64,000 bases of DNA, taken from assembly GCF_900101435.1 (NCBI RefSeq), contig NZ_FMZH01000001.1, positions 806,001 to 870,000 on the forward strand. Direction: 5' to 3'. How positions within the stretch are numbered: position 1 is the first letter of the stretch; every line of letters begins with the position of its first letter. Both the position numbers and the translations under genes were made by a program. Under the pieces are notes generated by a model, which was given only the letters and a program-made list of their open reading frames with translations, had not been told where the DNA came from and searched no databases. Origin of the DNA: Pedobacter soli. GTDB taxonomy: Bacteria > Bacteroidota > Bacteroidia > Sphingobacteriales > Sphingobacteriaceae. Shown here in pieces: positions 52,628 to 62,112 of the stretch.

Positions 52628-53084
52628 GTTGATAGTTAATGGCTCAATCGTTAATCCTGCTATCGACCATGAACTATTGACTATAAACCATTAACCACCT
52701 GTTAGCTCAAATTCCTATCCCTGAACCAGACTTCATCGGGTATGGCAGAGAAATGATCCATCTTATCGATTAAAATTGTAGCATCGGCTTCGTTAAAAAC
52801 GAGATCGCGGTTGGCGGGTTTTAAAAATCTGTGCTGCACCATCATTTCCATTTGGGTTGATAGTTAATGGCTCAATCGTTAATCCTGCTATCGACCATGA
52901 ACTATTGACTATAAACCATTAACCACCTGTTAGCTCAAATTCCTATCCCTGAACCAGACTTCATCGGGTATGGCAGAGAAATGATCCATCTTATCGATTA
53001 AAATTGTAGCATCGGCTTCGTTAAAAACGAGATCGCGGTTGGCGGGTTTTAAAAATCTGTGCTGCACCATCATTTCCATTTGGG
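52628..53084. repeat. Perfect 228-bp tandem duplication across LOG gene 3' end
   Basis: Positions 52628-52856 reappear base for base at 52856-53084 (offset 228). The unit contains about 75 bp of 7-bp-period intergenic repeat plus the last 155 bp of the LOG-family gene. The intact gene uses the right copy; the left copy is a remnant downstream of the stop. A recent duplication or an assembly artefact are both possible. Confidence 0.95.
52702..52856 (-). pseudogene. Duplicated 3' fragment of LOG-family gene
   Basis: An exact copy of the last 51 codons plus stop of the adjacent LOG gene, without any start or upstream part. It was produced by the tandem duplication and is not expected to be translated. 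Confidence 0.9.
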
Positions 53085-53523
53085 CAAATAACGGATCGTA
53101 AAACCCATTAACATTTAAAACGCCTATTGGTTTATTGTGCAAGCCTAACTGTAACCAGGTAAGCACTTCAAAAAACTCTTCAAGGGTGCCGAAACCGCCG
53201 GGCAAAATCACAAATCCATCGCTTAAATCGGCCATTTTTTGTTTCCGCTGGTGCATATTTTCAGTTACTATCATTTCGGTTACACCGGTATGCCCCACCT
53301 CTTTATCCATTAAAAACTGCGGAATTACGCCAATAACCTCGCCACCTGCGTCGAGTACATCGTTAGCCAACACACCCATTATTCCTACACTTCCTCCTCC
53401 GTAAACCAACTTGATTTCCTGTTTCACAAGTGTTTCGGCCAATTGTTTTATCGCATTGCGCACTTCTAAATCGCCATTGAAATTGGAGCCACAATACACG
53501 CAAACCGCTTTAAGCTTATTCAT
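52930..53523 (-). CDS. LOG family protein (cytokinin-riboside 5'-monophosphate phosphoribohydrolase-like)
   Basis: A 197-residue Rossmann-fold protein of the LOG/YvdD family, which hydrolyses nucleoside 5'-monophosphates to base and ribose 5-phosphate. Motifs: VCVYCGSNFNGD at the start, LVYGGGSVGIMGVLAN at 39-54 and the family signature PGGFGTLEEFFEVLTW near 108-123 with the catalytic Arg/Glu region MHQRKQKM before it. The 3' 155 bp are duplicated just downstream without affecting this reading frame. Confidence 0.93.
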   Translation of the reverse strand: MNKLKAVCVYCGSNFNGDLEVRNAIKQLAETLVKQEIKLVYGGGSVGIMGVLANDVLDAGGEVIGVIPQFLMDKEVGHTGVTEMIVTENMHQRKQKMADLSDGFVILPGGFGTLEEFFEVLTWLQLGLHNKPIGVLNVNGFYDPLFAQMEMMVQHRFLKPANRDLVFNEADATILIDKMDHFSAIPDEVWFRDRNLS

Positions 53524-53681
53524 TTAGTTTAAATTTTACCGAAGTTAAGTTTTTCTATACGCCCTGTAAAATTTAATTCTTCACAAAATCCTTTTAGGAG
53601 AAGCTTTATAGCCATCAAAACAATGATATATAAAAAGCTGCGCTTTGCAAAATATTATGCAGCATTATATAGGCATAAAAC

Positions 53682-53710
53682 AAAAAAGCGCCGGATAAAC
53701 CGACGCCTTT
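53682..53710 (-). terminator. Terminator of TonB-dependent receptor gene
   Basis: AAAGGCGTCGG and CCGGCGCTTT arms around a 6-nt loop, followed on the minus strand by a T run. It is 25 bp past the receptor stop. Confidence 0.8.
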
Positions 53711-53734
53711 AACCAAATATAAGAGAGAAAAGAT

Positions 53735-56320
53735 TTAATTTGAGAATGCGTAACGTAAGGTTGCGCCAAAAGTTCTCGGATCGCCAAGTACACCAGCATA
53801 CAAGCCAGAGTTACCTGCAGCAGCCTGTAATTGCTCGAAGTAATTTCTGTTGCCAATGTTTCTGCTCCAAACAAATACAGAGAATTTATCCGATTTAAAG
53901 CCTAAACGTGCATTAAACAATCCATATCCTTTAACCACTAACACATTTGATGGTGTTGGGTTTGAAGAATAATCTGAACGGTAGCTGGCATCGGCAGCAA
54001 TAAAGAACCTACCTGCTTTAGTAGCTAAAGTTCCCGGAAGGCTAAATTCCGAACCTCCTGAAATGTTCCATTTAGAAATACCTGGTAATCTGCCGCCCGA
54101 TGCATCTTTAAAAGCTACCTGCGTTGCCGTACCGTTAATAATTTCGGTATGACCGGTTTCTTCTAAAGGTAGTGGTGCATTGGTGAATTTCACATATTTA
54201 CCGTCTAAATAGGCTACAGCAGCATTAAGCGTTAAAAATCTTTCTAGCTGATAAGTTCCATCAATTTCCAGTCCTTTTACATTAACTTTTTCTGCATTGG
54301 CCAGGTAGCCCCTGTTTACACCCAACTGTGGCGATTGCACGTTTGTTTGGTAATCTTTAATATCGGTATCGAAAGCAGTAACATTTAATAATCCACCTCT
54401 AACCGGACGGGTTTTTAAACCCAATTCGTAATGCTGAACGTATTCGGGTTTAACTACAGCAACAGATAAATCTGCCGCACCGGTTGAAGTAGTTGGTAAA
54501 CCACCTACGTTAACGCCAACTGGTTTGTAAGCGGTAGAGAAAGTACCATAAACATTCAGGTTGGCATTAGGACGATAAGAAACGGTTAAGTTACCTGATA
54601 AATTATTGTTATCTACACTTGTAGTAAATTGCTGATTGCTGTAAACGGCAGCTTTTAGCGCCAATAAAGCAGCATCGTTGGTTTGTAAACCACCATAAGT
54701 TACCCTATCATAGTCTACATCTTTCTTATCGTAAGTATATCTCAATCCAGGTAATACGTGAAAATGCGTTAAGAACTCCCAGTCAACCTGTGCAAAAACT
54801 GCAGCACTTAACGATTTGATGGTCGAATTGGTTTTAATACCGTAACCATCCAGCAAGCCTGGGGTCGAATATAAAGCCTGACTGCCGGTATTGCTGGTTT
54901 GAACAAAACGCCATTGATCTTTACCAACTTCTTCGGTTTGCGCCAAACCTTTTAAATTTTGGGCCAATGCAAATACACCAACTACACCACTTAATTTATC
55001 GGTAATGTTACCGGCATATCTTACCTCCTGCGAATACTGATCGTGGCGCGAGTTACCCTGCGACTTAGTTAATGCCGCTAATTCAGAGAAGTCGCGATCG
55101 TTGGTTGGATCCCAGTTCCAGAATCTCCACGCAGTGGTCGATGTCAGGGTTCCGTTACCAATTTTATAATCAACGTTTAAAGAGATACCACCAATTGACT
55201 GATTATGTCTCCATGGGGTGTTGGTATTAATTTCTCTTGAAAAAGGATCAATTTTAGGTTGCTGATAACCTAAATCGGAAACAATTTTAGCATATTGGCG
55301 GTAAGCACTTCTTTCGGTAGTGGCCACACCTGCAATTACCAACGGATAACCGGCAGGGTGCTGTACACTTACATCGCCACTTAATAAGATCTTTAACCTG
55401 TCTGAAGGCGTGTAGTATAACTGACTTTTGAAACCCAGGTTGTTTTGTCCGCTGTATTTGCGTTCTTCTCTGGTATTCCAGATGGTACCATCACGTTGTG
55501 TACCTGAGATAGAGATTTTTGCCGCCAGGTTTTTAGCCAAACCACCCGAAACAGAAGTTTTGGCCTGCAGGAAATTGTAGTTACCTACGCTGAGTTCTAC
55601 TTTAGCACTTGGCGTTTGCGTTGGCTTCGTAGTGGTAATGTTAAATGCACCTGCAGTGGTGTTTTTACCAAATAAAGTACCTTGCGGACCGCGAATTACC
55701 TCTATCTGTTCAATATCCAGAAAGTCGGTAGAAGTAGCAGCCGGACGGGCGTGATAAACCCCATCCACATAAAAACCTACACCCGGATCGATACCATCGT
55801 TGGTTAAACCAAATGTTGAACCCAATCCGCGGATATTAAGCGTAGTATTTCTGGCATTTGAAGCATATAACTGAACCGAAGGCACCAGCTCTTTTAAGCG
55901 GTTTACGTTAAAAGCACCAGAATTTTCGGCAGCTTGCCCGCCAATAACTGTGATGGGGATCGGCACATCCTGCAACACTTCCGAGCGTCTTCTGGAGGTT
56001 ACTACAATTTCGTCTAACAGGTCACTTTCAACCAGCACCAGTTCAATTGGTGTATCCTGTAATTTTATAATTTGAAAATCCTGAGGTTTATAGCCAACTG
56101 AGCTCACCTGGATGTAAAAAGGAAGTTCTTGTTTGGCATTGATGCTGAAAGCACCATTTTCGTCGGCAACAACGGCTGTGTTTGTACCTCTGATTTTTAC
56201 TGTTGCATGTGGTATTTTGGCTCCATTAGCTCCTTTTATAATCCCGGTTACCGGGCTCTGAGCAAAAATGGCTCCTGTTATAAATAGTAAGAAAAAGATT
56301 ATTGGTAAGCTTTTTTTCAT
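53735..56320 (-). CDS. TonB-dependent receptor
   Basis: An 861-residue outer membrane receptor with signal peptide (LPIIFFLLFITGAIFAQ). A CarboxypepD_reg-like domain spans about 20-105 (GIIKGANGAKIPHATVKIRG), then a plug domain (LQDVPIPITVIGGQAAENSG, TLNIRGLGSTFGLTNDGIDP, VIRGPQGTLFGKNTTAGAFN) and a 22-strand-type barrel to the end (FGATLRYAFSN). The plug pattern is that of the siderophore/FecA-like group, as in receptors for iron chelates or vitamins; the ligand is unknown. No SusD partner is adjacent. A palindrome and promoter lie upstream with a long leader. Confidence 0.94.
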   Translation of the reverse strand: MKKSLPIIFFLLFITGAIFAQSPVTGIIKGANGAKIPHATVKIRGTNTAVVADENGAFSINAKQELPFYIQVSSVGYKPQDFQIIKLQDTPIELVLVESDLLDEIVVTSRRRSEVLQDVPIPITVIGGQAAENSGAFNVNRLKELVPSVQLYASNARNTTLNIRGLGSTFGLTNDGIDPGVGFYVDGVYHARPAATSTDFLDIEQIEVIRGPQGTLFGKNTTAGAFNITTTKPTQTPSAKVELSVGNYNFLQAKTSVSGGLAKNLAAKISISGTQRDGTIWNTREERKYSGQNNLGFKSQLYYTPSDRLKILLSGDVSVQHPAGYPLVIAGVATTERSAYRQYAKIVSDLGYQQPKIDPFSREINTNTPWRHNQSIGGISLNVDYKIGNGTLTSTTAWRFWNWDPTNDRDFSELAALTKSQGNSRHDQYSQEVRYAGNITDKLSGVVGVFALAQNLKGLAQTEEVGKDQWRFVQTSNTGSQALYSTPGLLDGYGIKTNSTIKSLSAAVFAQVDWEFLTHFHVLPGLRYTYDKKDVDYDRVTYGGLQTNDAALLALKAAVYSNQQFTTSVDNNNLSGNLTVSYRPNANLNVYGTFSTAYKPVGVNVGGLPTTSTGAADLSVAVVKPEYVQHYELGLKTRPVRGGLLNVTAFDTDIKDYQTNVQSPQLGVNRGYLANAEKVNVKGLEIDGTYQLERFLTLNAAVAYLDGKYVKFTNAPLPLEETGHTEIINGTATQVAFKDASGGRLPGISKWNISGGSEFSLPGTLATKAGRFFIAADASYRSDYSSNPTPSNVLVVKGYGLFNARLGFKSDKFSVFVWSRNIGNRNYFEQLQAAAGNSGLYAGVLGDPRTFGATLRYAFSN

Positions 56321-56451
56321 GATTGGTTATTCGTATTTATTTTAATTATTGTTGATTAGGTATCCGTTCGGCGGTATTTTACAGGTCTTGAAAAATAGCT
56401 GCAACAGCAGTACGAACGTGGTTTTTGTTTGGTTTTCATTTTAATTTATAT

Positions 56452-56502
56452 TAAATCTATAGATTTAGTCGACAAATATATTAAAAAAATACAGCTGCCA
56501 AA
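56452..56502 (-). promoter_or_regulatory. Promoter and palindrome upstream of TonB-dependent receptor
   Basis: On the minus strand TTTG (56499-56502) and an exact TATATTTG (56473-56480) are 18 bp apart. A perfect 16-bp palindrome TAAATCTATAGATTTA (56452-56467) begins about 5 bp after the -7 box, so it covers the expected transcription start. This fits a repressor operator, for example for iron or another nutrient; the regulator is unknown. The remaining leader of about 130 nt shows no gene. Confidence 0.5.
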
Positions 56503-56566
56503 TTTTATTTTGCAATTTTTATTTTTTTTAAACGTGCGAGCTGCAAAAAACCACAAATTCGAGTAC

Positions 56567-56597
56567 AAAAAAATGGGGCGATCATTACTGACGCCCC
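56567..56597 (-). terminator. Terminator of guaB
   Basis: GGGGCG and CGCCCC arms (56575-56580, 56592-56597), with an A run on the plus strand giving a T run on the minus strand. It lies 26 bp past the guaB stop. Confidence 0.85.
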
Positions 56598-56622
56598 GTT
56601 TAATTTCTCTATTTAATTTAGC

Positions 56623-58092
56623 TTACCTAGTATAATTAGGTGCTTCTTTAGTAATAGTAATATCGTGTGGGTGGCTTTCGCGCATACCCGCAGCTGTAAT
56701 TTGTACAAATTGTGCTTCCTGCAATGCTTCGATATTGGCCGCTCCACAATAGCCCATACTTGCACGCAAACCACCAATGTACTGGTACATTACTTCTGCT
56801 AAAGTACCTTTAAATGGTACACGACCAACAATACCCTCTGGAACGAGTTTCTTAATATCGTCTTCCACATCCTGGAAATAACGGTCTTTCGATCCCTGTT
56901 CCATCGCTTCGATTGATCCCATTCCGCGGTACGATTTAAATTTACGGCCTTCGTAAATAATGGTTTCGCCCGGTGATTCTTCTACCCCGGCAAATAACGA
57001 ACCTGCCATTACGGTACTTGCACCCGATGCAATTGCTTTGGCAATATCGCCTGTGTGTTTAATACCACCATCGGCAATAACCGGTACACCAGTACCTTTT
57101 AAAGCTTTGGCACACTCATAAACTGCATATAATTGCGGTACACCTACACCAGCAATAATCCTGGTGGTACAAATAGACCCCGGACCAATACCTACTTTAA
57201 CAGCATCTGCTCCTGCTTCTGCAAGAAACTTTGCAGCTGCACCTGTAGCAATATTACCAACAATAACCTGTAAATCAGGATATTTGGCTTTAACTTCTTT
57301 TAATTTATCTACTACCCCTTTGGTATGGCCATGGGCAGTATCGATAGTAATTACATCAACACCTGCATGTACCAGTGCATCAACACGTTGTAAAGTATCG
57401 GCAGTTACACCAACTGCAGCACCAACGCGTAAACGTCCGCGTTCATCTTTACAAGCTACAGGGTAATTTTTAACTTTCGAAATATCTTTAAAGGTAATTA
57501 AGCCGCTTAAGTAGCCATCTTTGCTTACTACAGGCAATTTTTCGATTTTATGGTTCTGTAGAATTTCTTCTGCCTGAACCAAGGTAGTGCCTTCGGGTGC
57601 AGTAATCAGGTTTTCTTTAGTCATTACTTCAGAAACCGGTCTTTTCATGTCTTTTTGAAAACGCAGATCCCTGTTGGTAATAATCCCTACCAATTTATTA
57701 TCGCTGCTTACTACCGGAATGCCGCCAATTTTATGTTCTTTCATAATTTTGAAAGCATCGGCAACCACTGCTGATTCCAATAAAGTAACCGGATCCTGGA
57801 TCATACCACTTTCAGAACGCTTTACTTTGCGTACTTCGCTGGCTTGTCTTTCAATCGTCATGTTTTTATGTAACATGCCTATCCCCCCATTTTGCGCAAT
57901 GGCAATGGCAAGCTCGGCTTCTGTTACAGTATCCATTGCGGCAGAAATCAACGGAACATTGAGTTTAATTTTTTTCGTTAAAAAAGTGGATGTATTTACT
58001 TCACGTGGCAGAATTTCGGAATATGCGGGTACTAAAAGTACATCGTCATACGTCAAACCTGTGGCAATAAATTTTGTGGAATCGAGTTGCAT
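56623..58092 (-). CDS. guaB: Inosine-5'-monophosphate dehydrogenase
   Basis: A 489-residue enzyme that oxidises IMP to XMP with NAD+, the first committed step of GMP synthesis. The TIM barrel is interrupted by two CBS domains (about 95-215; [40 protein letters not shown]). The catalytic loop is [19 protein letters not shown] with the nucleophilic Cys, and the mobile flap with [10 protein letters not shown] and [20 protein letters not shown] follows. Full length, own promoter and terminator. Confidence 0.97.
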   Translation of the reverse strand: MQLDSTKFIATGLTYDDVLLVPAYSEILPREVNTSTFLTKKIKLNVPLISAAMDTVTEAELAIAIAQNGGIGMLHKNMTIERQASEVRKVKRSESGMIQDPVTLLESAVVADAFKIMKEHKIGGIPVVSSDNKLVGIITNRDLRFQKDMKRPVSEVMTKENLITAPEGTTLVQAEEILQNHKIEKLPVVSKDGYLSGLITFKDISKVKNYPVACKDERGRLRVGAAVGVTADTLQRVDALVHAGVDVITIDTAHGHTKGVVDKLKEVKAKYPDLQVIVGNIATGAAAKFLAEAGADAVKVGIGPGSICTTRIIAGVGVPQLYAVYECAKALKGTGVPVIADGGIKHTGDIAKAIASGASTVMAGSLFAGVEESPGETIIYEGRKFKSYRGMGSIEAMEQGSKDRYFQDVEDDIKKLVPEGIVGRVPFKGTLAEVMYQYIGGLRASMGYCGAANIEALQEAQFVQITAAGMRESHPHDITITKEAPNYTR

Positions 58093-58124
58093 AGCAAATA
58101 AATTAGGATTTATTATTTGCCAGG

Positions 58125-58132
58125 CAAAGATA
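58125..58132 (-). promoter_or_regulatory. Candidate -7 box of guaB
   Basis: TATCTTTG on the minus strand matches TAnnTTTG exactly, 32 bp before the guaB ATG. The -33 region is T-rich but has no clear TTG. Confidence 0.5.
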
Positions 58133-58358
58133 AGGAAAAACCAGGAAAATAAAAATGTAAATGCGAATTTGCTTAAATATTAAGCTTTGTTGACAATTGG
58201 ACTTTCCTGCTTATAAAAATTTTAAAGTTGTATACAGCCACATCCAAACCATAAACAATATGCCTCTGAAAAATATGCGGAATACATAGCATTTTATAAA
58301 AAAAATGATCAGGCTGATAAGCAAAAAGCTATTTTAGCAAAAACTTTATAATTAGACT

Positions 58359-58640
58359 ATGATTACTGAAAACCAATATTTTGACGGTAACGTTAAATCT
58401 TTAGGATACGAAACAGCTGAAGGCAAATCAACCGTTGGAGTTATTAATCCAGGCGAATATACCTTCGGTACCGCGCAGCAGGAAATTATGCACGTTGTGG
58501 AAGGCGAATTGGAAGCACTTTTACCAGATGCTATCGAATGGATAAGCATAGCAGCCGGAAACCACTTTGAAGTACCTGCCAACGCTTCGTTCAAAGTAAA
58601 AGCTACTGTACAAACCGCTTACCTTTGCCAATACAGGTAA
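58359..58640 (+). CDS. ppnP: Pyrimidine/purine nucleoside phosphorylase PpnP
   Basis: A 93-residue cupin-fold protein (formerly DUF1255) that cleaves nucleosides with phosphate. Family phrases: [50 protein letters not shown] and [20 protein letters not shown]. Length equals the E. coli protein (about 94). It is convergent with the M16 peptidase genes across a shared hairpin. Confidence 0.95.
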   Translation: MITENQYFDGNVKSLGYETAEGKSTVGVINPGEYTFGTAQQEIMHVVEGELEALLPDAIEWISIAAGNHFEVPANASFKVKATVQTAYLCQYR

Positions 58641-58647
58641 TCAAAAA

Positions 58648-58725
58648 AAGAAGTCAGGTTTTTACCCACTCGTCATACTGAACTTGTTTCAGTATCTCTT
58701 ACGTGGCTGGAAAACCTGACTTCTT
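58648..58725. terminator. Bidirectional hairpin with inserted palindromic repeat
   Basis: Perfect 15-bp arms AAGAAGTCAGGTTTT and AAAACCTGACTTCTT (58648-58662, 58711-58725) lie between two convergent genes, but the loop is 48 nt. It contains a smaller palindromic element CGTCATACTGAA...TTCAGTATCT (58671-58697). The outer part looks like a terminator into which a REP-like unit was inserted. Confidence 0.75.
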
Positions 58726-58742
58726 AACTTAAATGTTTCTCC

Positions 58743-60014
58743 TTACTTCTTACCGATTACCACTTCGGTAAAGCTTTCGGTAGTGAGGTATTTATTGGCC
58801 AGGGCCAGCAATTCCTGGGCGGTAATGGTTTTTACGGTATTAATATATTTTGTATAATAATCGTAATCCAATCCGGCGAAATAAATATTCTTAAACTTAT
58901 CGGCATGCGAGAAAACATTTTCTAAACTGCCCAACATGGAGCCCAGCATATAATTACGCACTAAATTAAGCTCTTCCTCTTCGATCAGTGTAGTTCTCAG
59001 TATTTCGATCTCTTTGTAAATTTCGGTTAAAGCAGCGCCACAAACATCGGCACCAACCTCGGTCGCTATAAAAAGGTATCCGGCTTGCTGCAACGATGAT
59101 ATACCTGAGCCAATGCCATAAGTATAACCTTTATCTTCGCGGATGTTGGCCATTAAACGCGATCCGAAATAACCACCTAAAACTGTGTTTAAAATCTGAA
59201 GTCCCGAAAAATCTTCGTGCTTGCGGTTAACGGCCAGCTGCCCAATCCTAATGGCCGATTGTAAAGCCTCGGGTTTCTCTTTATATACAAACTGTTTTTC
59301 AGTCGGGCTAAAGCTAAAAGCGTTTTTTACCACCTCACTTTTATCCCAATCGCGGCCAAAATGACTATCCAGGAGATCAAAGCCTGCTGCATCAAATTTG
59401 CCCGATACCACAATGGTACAGTTGTTTGGTGCATAAGCAGTTTTAAAATAAGTTAAAAGCGCTTCACGCTCCAGCCCGTCATAGTGTTCTGCTTTAATAT
59501 CCACACCGTAAGCAGTTTCACCAAATAAAGCGTGGGCAAATTCTTTTCTCGAAACGATATCGTTCTTTTTAAGGTTAACCTGCAGCTTTTGTTTCTGGTT
59601 CTGAATATAAATATCGAGTTCGTTTTGCGGAAACTGGCTGTTGGTTAAAACATCTTTTACAATCGGTAATACCGAATGCAAATGTTTGTTTAAAGTATAC
59701 AGGGTAACCAACGATTGATCCTGCGTATATTCCGTTTGAAAAAACGCACCGTAAAAATCAATTTTTTCGGCTATTTCCTTCGCCGATAGTTTGTTCGTTC
59801 CGTTATTAATTAAAGTACTTACGGCAATGGCCTGCAAAGGTTTGTCGCGATTCCAGTTTACGTTTTCAAAAATAAATTCAATCCGTACCAGATCCTGCTC
59901 ACCCGAATAAATCGTAAAAACAGGCACGCCGTTGGTTAATAATCTTTTTTCAGGCTGGATAAAATTTATAGCAGATACCTGCTTAAAATCAGGCGCTTGT
60001 TGTCTGTTAAGCAT
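58743..60014 (-). CDS. M16 family peptidase-like subunit without zinc motif
   Basis: A 423-residue M16 homologue. Where active members have HxxEH, this protein reads LQAIAVSTLINNGTNKLSAK, then EIAEKIDFYGAFFQTEYTQD, so the zinc site is missing. The C-terminal half retains the flexible R/Y region (GYFGSRLMANIREDKGYTYG, then IGSGISSLQQAGYLFIATEV), which is typical of the non-catalytic partner in heterodimeric M16B enzymes. Its start overlaps the active-subunit gene by 8 bp. Together they probably form one periplasm-free, cytosolic processing peptidase. Confidence 0.92.
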   Translation of the reverse strand: MLNRQQAPDFKQVSAINFIQPEKRLLTNGVPVFTIYSGEQDLVRIEFIFENVNWNRDKPLQAIAVSTLINNGTNKLSAKEIAEKIDFYGAFFQTEYTQDQSLVTLYTLNKHLHSVLPIVKDVLTNSQFPQNELDIYIQNQKQKLQVNLKKNDIVSRKEFAHALFGETAYGVDIKAEHYDGLEREALLTYFKTAYAPNNCTIVVSGKFDAAGFDLLDSHFGRDWDKSEVVKNAFSFSPTEKQFVYKEKPEALQSAIRIGQLAVNRKHEDFSGLQILNTVLGGYFGSRLMANIREDKGYTYGIGSGISSLQQAGYLFIATEVGADVCGAALTEIYKEIEILRTTLIEEEELNLVRNYMLGSMLGSLENVFSHADKFKNIYFAGLDYDYYTKYINTVKTITAQELLALANKYLTTESFTEVVIGKK

Positions 60015-61251
60015 GTTCTTCAGTTAAATAATATAAGGTTGAGGATGAATTTTTATTAAAAGTTTCGTTGGCTATCCGTTGGATGTCTGCTGATTGAACC
60101 TTTAAAAATTCGGCTGTTTCGTTATTCAATAAAGCAGCATCGCCCAACAATTCGTAATAAGCCAGGTTCATCGCTTTATCCAGTAAACCCATTTCAGAAA
60201 ATACCAGGATTGATTCTACCTTGTTCTTTACTTTAGTAAGTTCAGTATCCGAAACCAGTTCGGTTTTTAGTTTTTCCAGTTCGGCCCATATGGCTTTTTC
60301 GGCTGTTTCTATGACTACGCCTTCTACCAGTTTACCCTCAACAATAAACAACCCTGGGTCTAAACTACTCGAAATATAAGCGTTAATCTCGCTAAAAAGC
60401 TGTTGTTCTTTAAGCAGGCTGTTATATAAACGCGACGATTGTCCGCGCGATAAAATATCAGACAGTAAATCGAAGGCATAATAATCACTGTTCAATCTGC
60501 CCGGCATTTTAAAAGCCATATAAATGGCATTTAACGGCACATTTGCCTTAACGGTTTCTTGCCTGGCTTCAGTTTGCGGTTCTTCCTGCACCAAATTCCG
60601 GTGGTACTTCTCTCCTGCCGGGATAGGTTCAAACCATTTTTCGGCCAGTTTTTTCACCTCTTCAGTTTTCACATTACCACCTACAACCAAAATCGCATTT
60701 TGTGGATTGTAATGTTTCTTAAAAAACGCCTTCACATCATCCATCGTTGCATTTTCGATGTGCGAAAGCTCCTTCCCGATAGTAGCCCAGCGGTAAGCGT
60801 GTTTTTTATAGGCCAGCGGACGCAATTTTAACCAAACATCGCCATAAGGCTGGTTCAGGTAACGTTGCTTAAATTCTTCGCTTACCACATTGCGTTGCGT
60901 ATCCAGGCTCTTTTCAGAAAAAGCAAGGCTCAGCATCCGGTCGCTTTCCAGCCAGAACGCCGTTTCAATATTTTCGGCCGGCAGAGTAATGTAATAATTG
61001 GTAATATCGTTGCTGGTAAAGGCGTTATTTTCGCCTCCCACGCGTTGTAAGGGTTCATCGTAATTGGGGATATTAATTGATCCGCCAAACATTAAATGTT
61101 CAAACAAATGCGCAAAGCCGGTTTTTTCAGGGTCTTCATCACGCGCGCCCACATCATATAAAATATTCAGAACTGCCATCGGAGTAGTTGCATCTTCGTG
61201 CACCAAAACTTTTAAGCCGTTAGCCAGTGTAAAACGATTAAAATCTACCAT
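60007..61251 (-). CDS. M16 family zinc peptidase, catalytic subunit
   Basis: A 414-residue M16B peptidase with the inverted zinc motif HLFEH at 48-52 (TGFAHLFEHLMFGG) and the distal Glu region RNVVSEEFKQRYLNQPYG. The C-terminal half contains ILSRGQSSRLYNSLLKEQQL. No signal peptide. The start at 61251 (MVDFNRFTL) is preferred; an upstream TTG adds two residues. It is the first gene of a two-gene operon with the non-catalytic subunit. Confidence 0.95.
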   Translation of the reverse strand: MVDFNRFTLANGLKVLVHEDATTPMAVLNILYDVGARDEDPEKTGFAHLFEHLMFGGSINIPNYDEPLQRVGGENNAFTSNDITNYYITLPAENIETAFWLESDRMLSLAFSEKSLDTQRNVVSEEFKQRYLNQPYGDVWLKLRPLAYKKHAYRWATIGKELSHIENATMDDVKAFFKKHYNPQNAILVVGGNVKTEEVKKLAEKWFEPIPAGEKYHRNLVQEEPQTEARQETVKANVPLNAIYMAFKMPGRLNSDYYAFDLLSDILSRGQSSRLYNSLLKEQQLFSEINAYISSSLDPGLFIVEGKLVEGVVIETAEKAIWAELEKLKTELVSDTELTKVKNKVESILVFSEMGLLDKAMNLAYYELLGDAALLNNETAEFLKVQSADIQRIANETFNKNSSSTLYYLTEEHA

Positions 61252-61389
61252 TATCAAATTTTAGAGCGGTAAAGATAATTTAATAATTCATTTAGCAGAA
61301 AGCGATTGGTAAAGAGAATACAATTAAAAGATATTTTGGTAGGCGGCAATGCTATTTTTATTATTTTAGCGACAGATAATCAAGTTAAC

Positions 61390-62088
61390 ATGGGCGAGGA
61401 AACACCAAAAAATTCATTCGGAATTTTAAACAGTTTAAAAAAATTAATCTTCGAAGACAGTGCAGATACAGTTGGAACCCCACCAGAACAGCAGCCTGCC
61501 ACTACAAAAACACCCGAACCTGTAACTTACCAGCCACCTGTTAATCTAAAGGAAAATGTTGCCGTAACCGGTGCTACTGATGTTAAGCAAATGAAGGTAA
61601 AAGTTTTGGGTATACTGGAGAAAATGAATGAACCGGGACTCGATTTTTTTGAAGTTTGGAATGCCGCAGCAGAAATGGGCAGTGTTGATGCAGCAACCAT
61701 TAAAGCGGCATATACCTCTTTAAAATATGTAGAAAAAGACTTAAGCAAACAAAAACTGTTAACTACCGGCCGTAATTATGCTACAGAACTGAAAAAAGTT
61801 ATAGACCAGGAAAGCAACCAGAAACAACAGCAAAAACAAAACATAGAAAATAGCCTGATTGATGAAAAAAACAGGCTGGCAGACGAAATTAAAACCATTG
61901 AACAAGATATTGCCGATCTTAAAGCCAAATTGCAAAATAAAGAACAGGATTTAAAGAGCATTAATGCCAAGTACGACCCGCAACTGAAAGACATCGATCA
62001 GAAAATTGCCCTGGGTAATGCTGCCGTTAATGAGGTAATTGCAGATATCGAAAAAGCATTAAGTATTATTGAAACAAACATAAATTAA
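61390..62088 (+). CDS. Coiled-coil hypothetical protein
   Basis: A 232-residue cytoplasmic protein. Residues 1-65 are Pro/Thr/Glu-rich and probably disordered. A helical domain follows at about 70-145 (LGILEKMNEPGLDFFEVWNA, AATIKAAYTSLKYVEKDLSK), then a long coiled coil rich in Gln, Lys and Glu (KTIEQDIADLKAKLQNKEQD). The ATG at 61390 (MGEETPKN) is used; the longer frame from 61306 begins in the M16 promoter region. It is the first of three same-strand genes that include a membrane coiled-coil protein and an actin-fold protein. I do not recognise the family. Confidence 0.75.
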   Translation: MGEETPKNSFGILNSLKKLIFEDSADTVGTPPEQQPATTKTPEPVTYQPPVNLKENVAVTGATDVKQMKVKVLGILEKMNEPGLDFFEVWNAAAEMGSVDAATIKAAYTSLKYVEKDLSKQKLLTTGRNYATELKKVIDQESNQKQQQKQNIENSLIDEKNRLADEIKTIEQDIADLKAKLQNKEQDLKSINAKYDPQLKDIDQKIALGNAAVNEVIADIEKALSIIETNIN

Positions 62089-62112
62089 CGATTAAAAATT
62101 AACGAAAACGTA

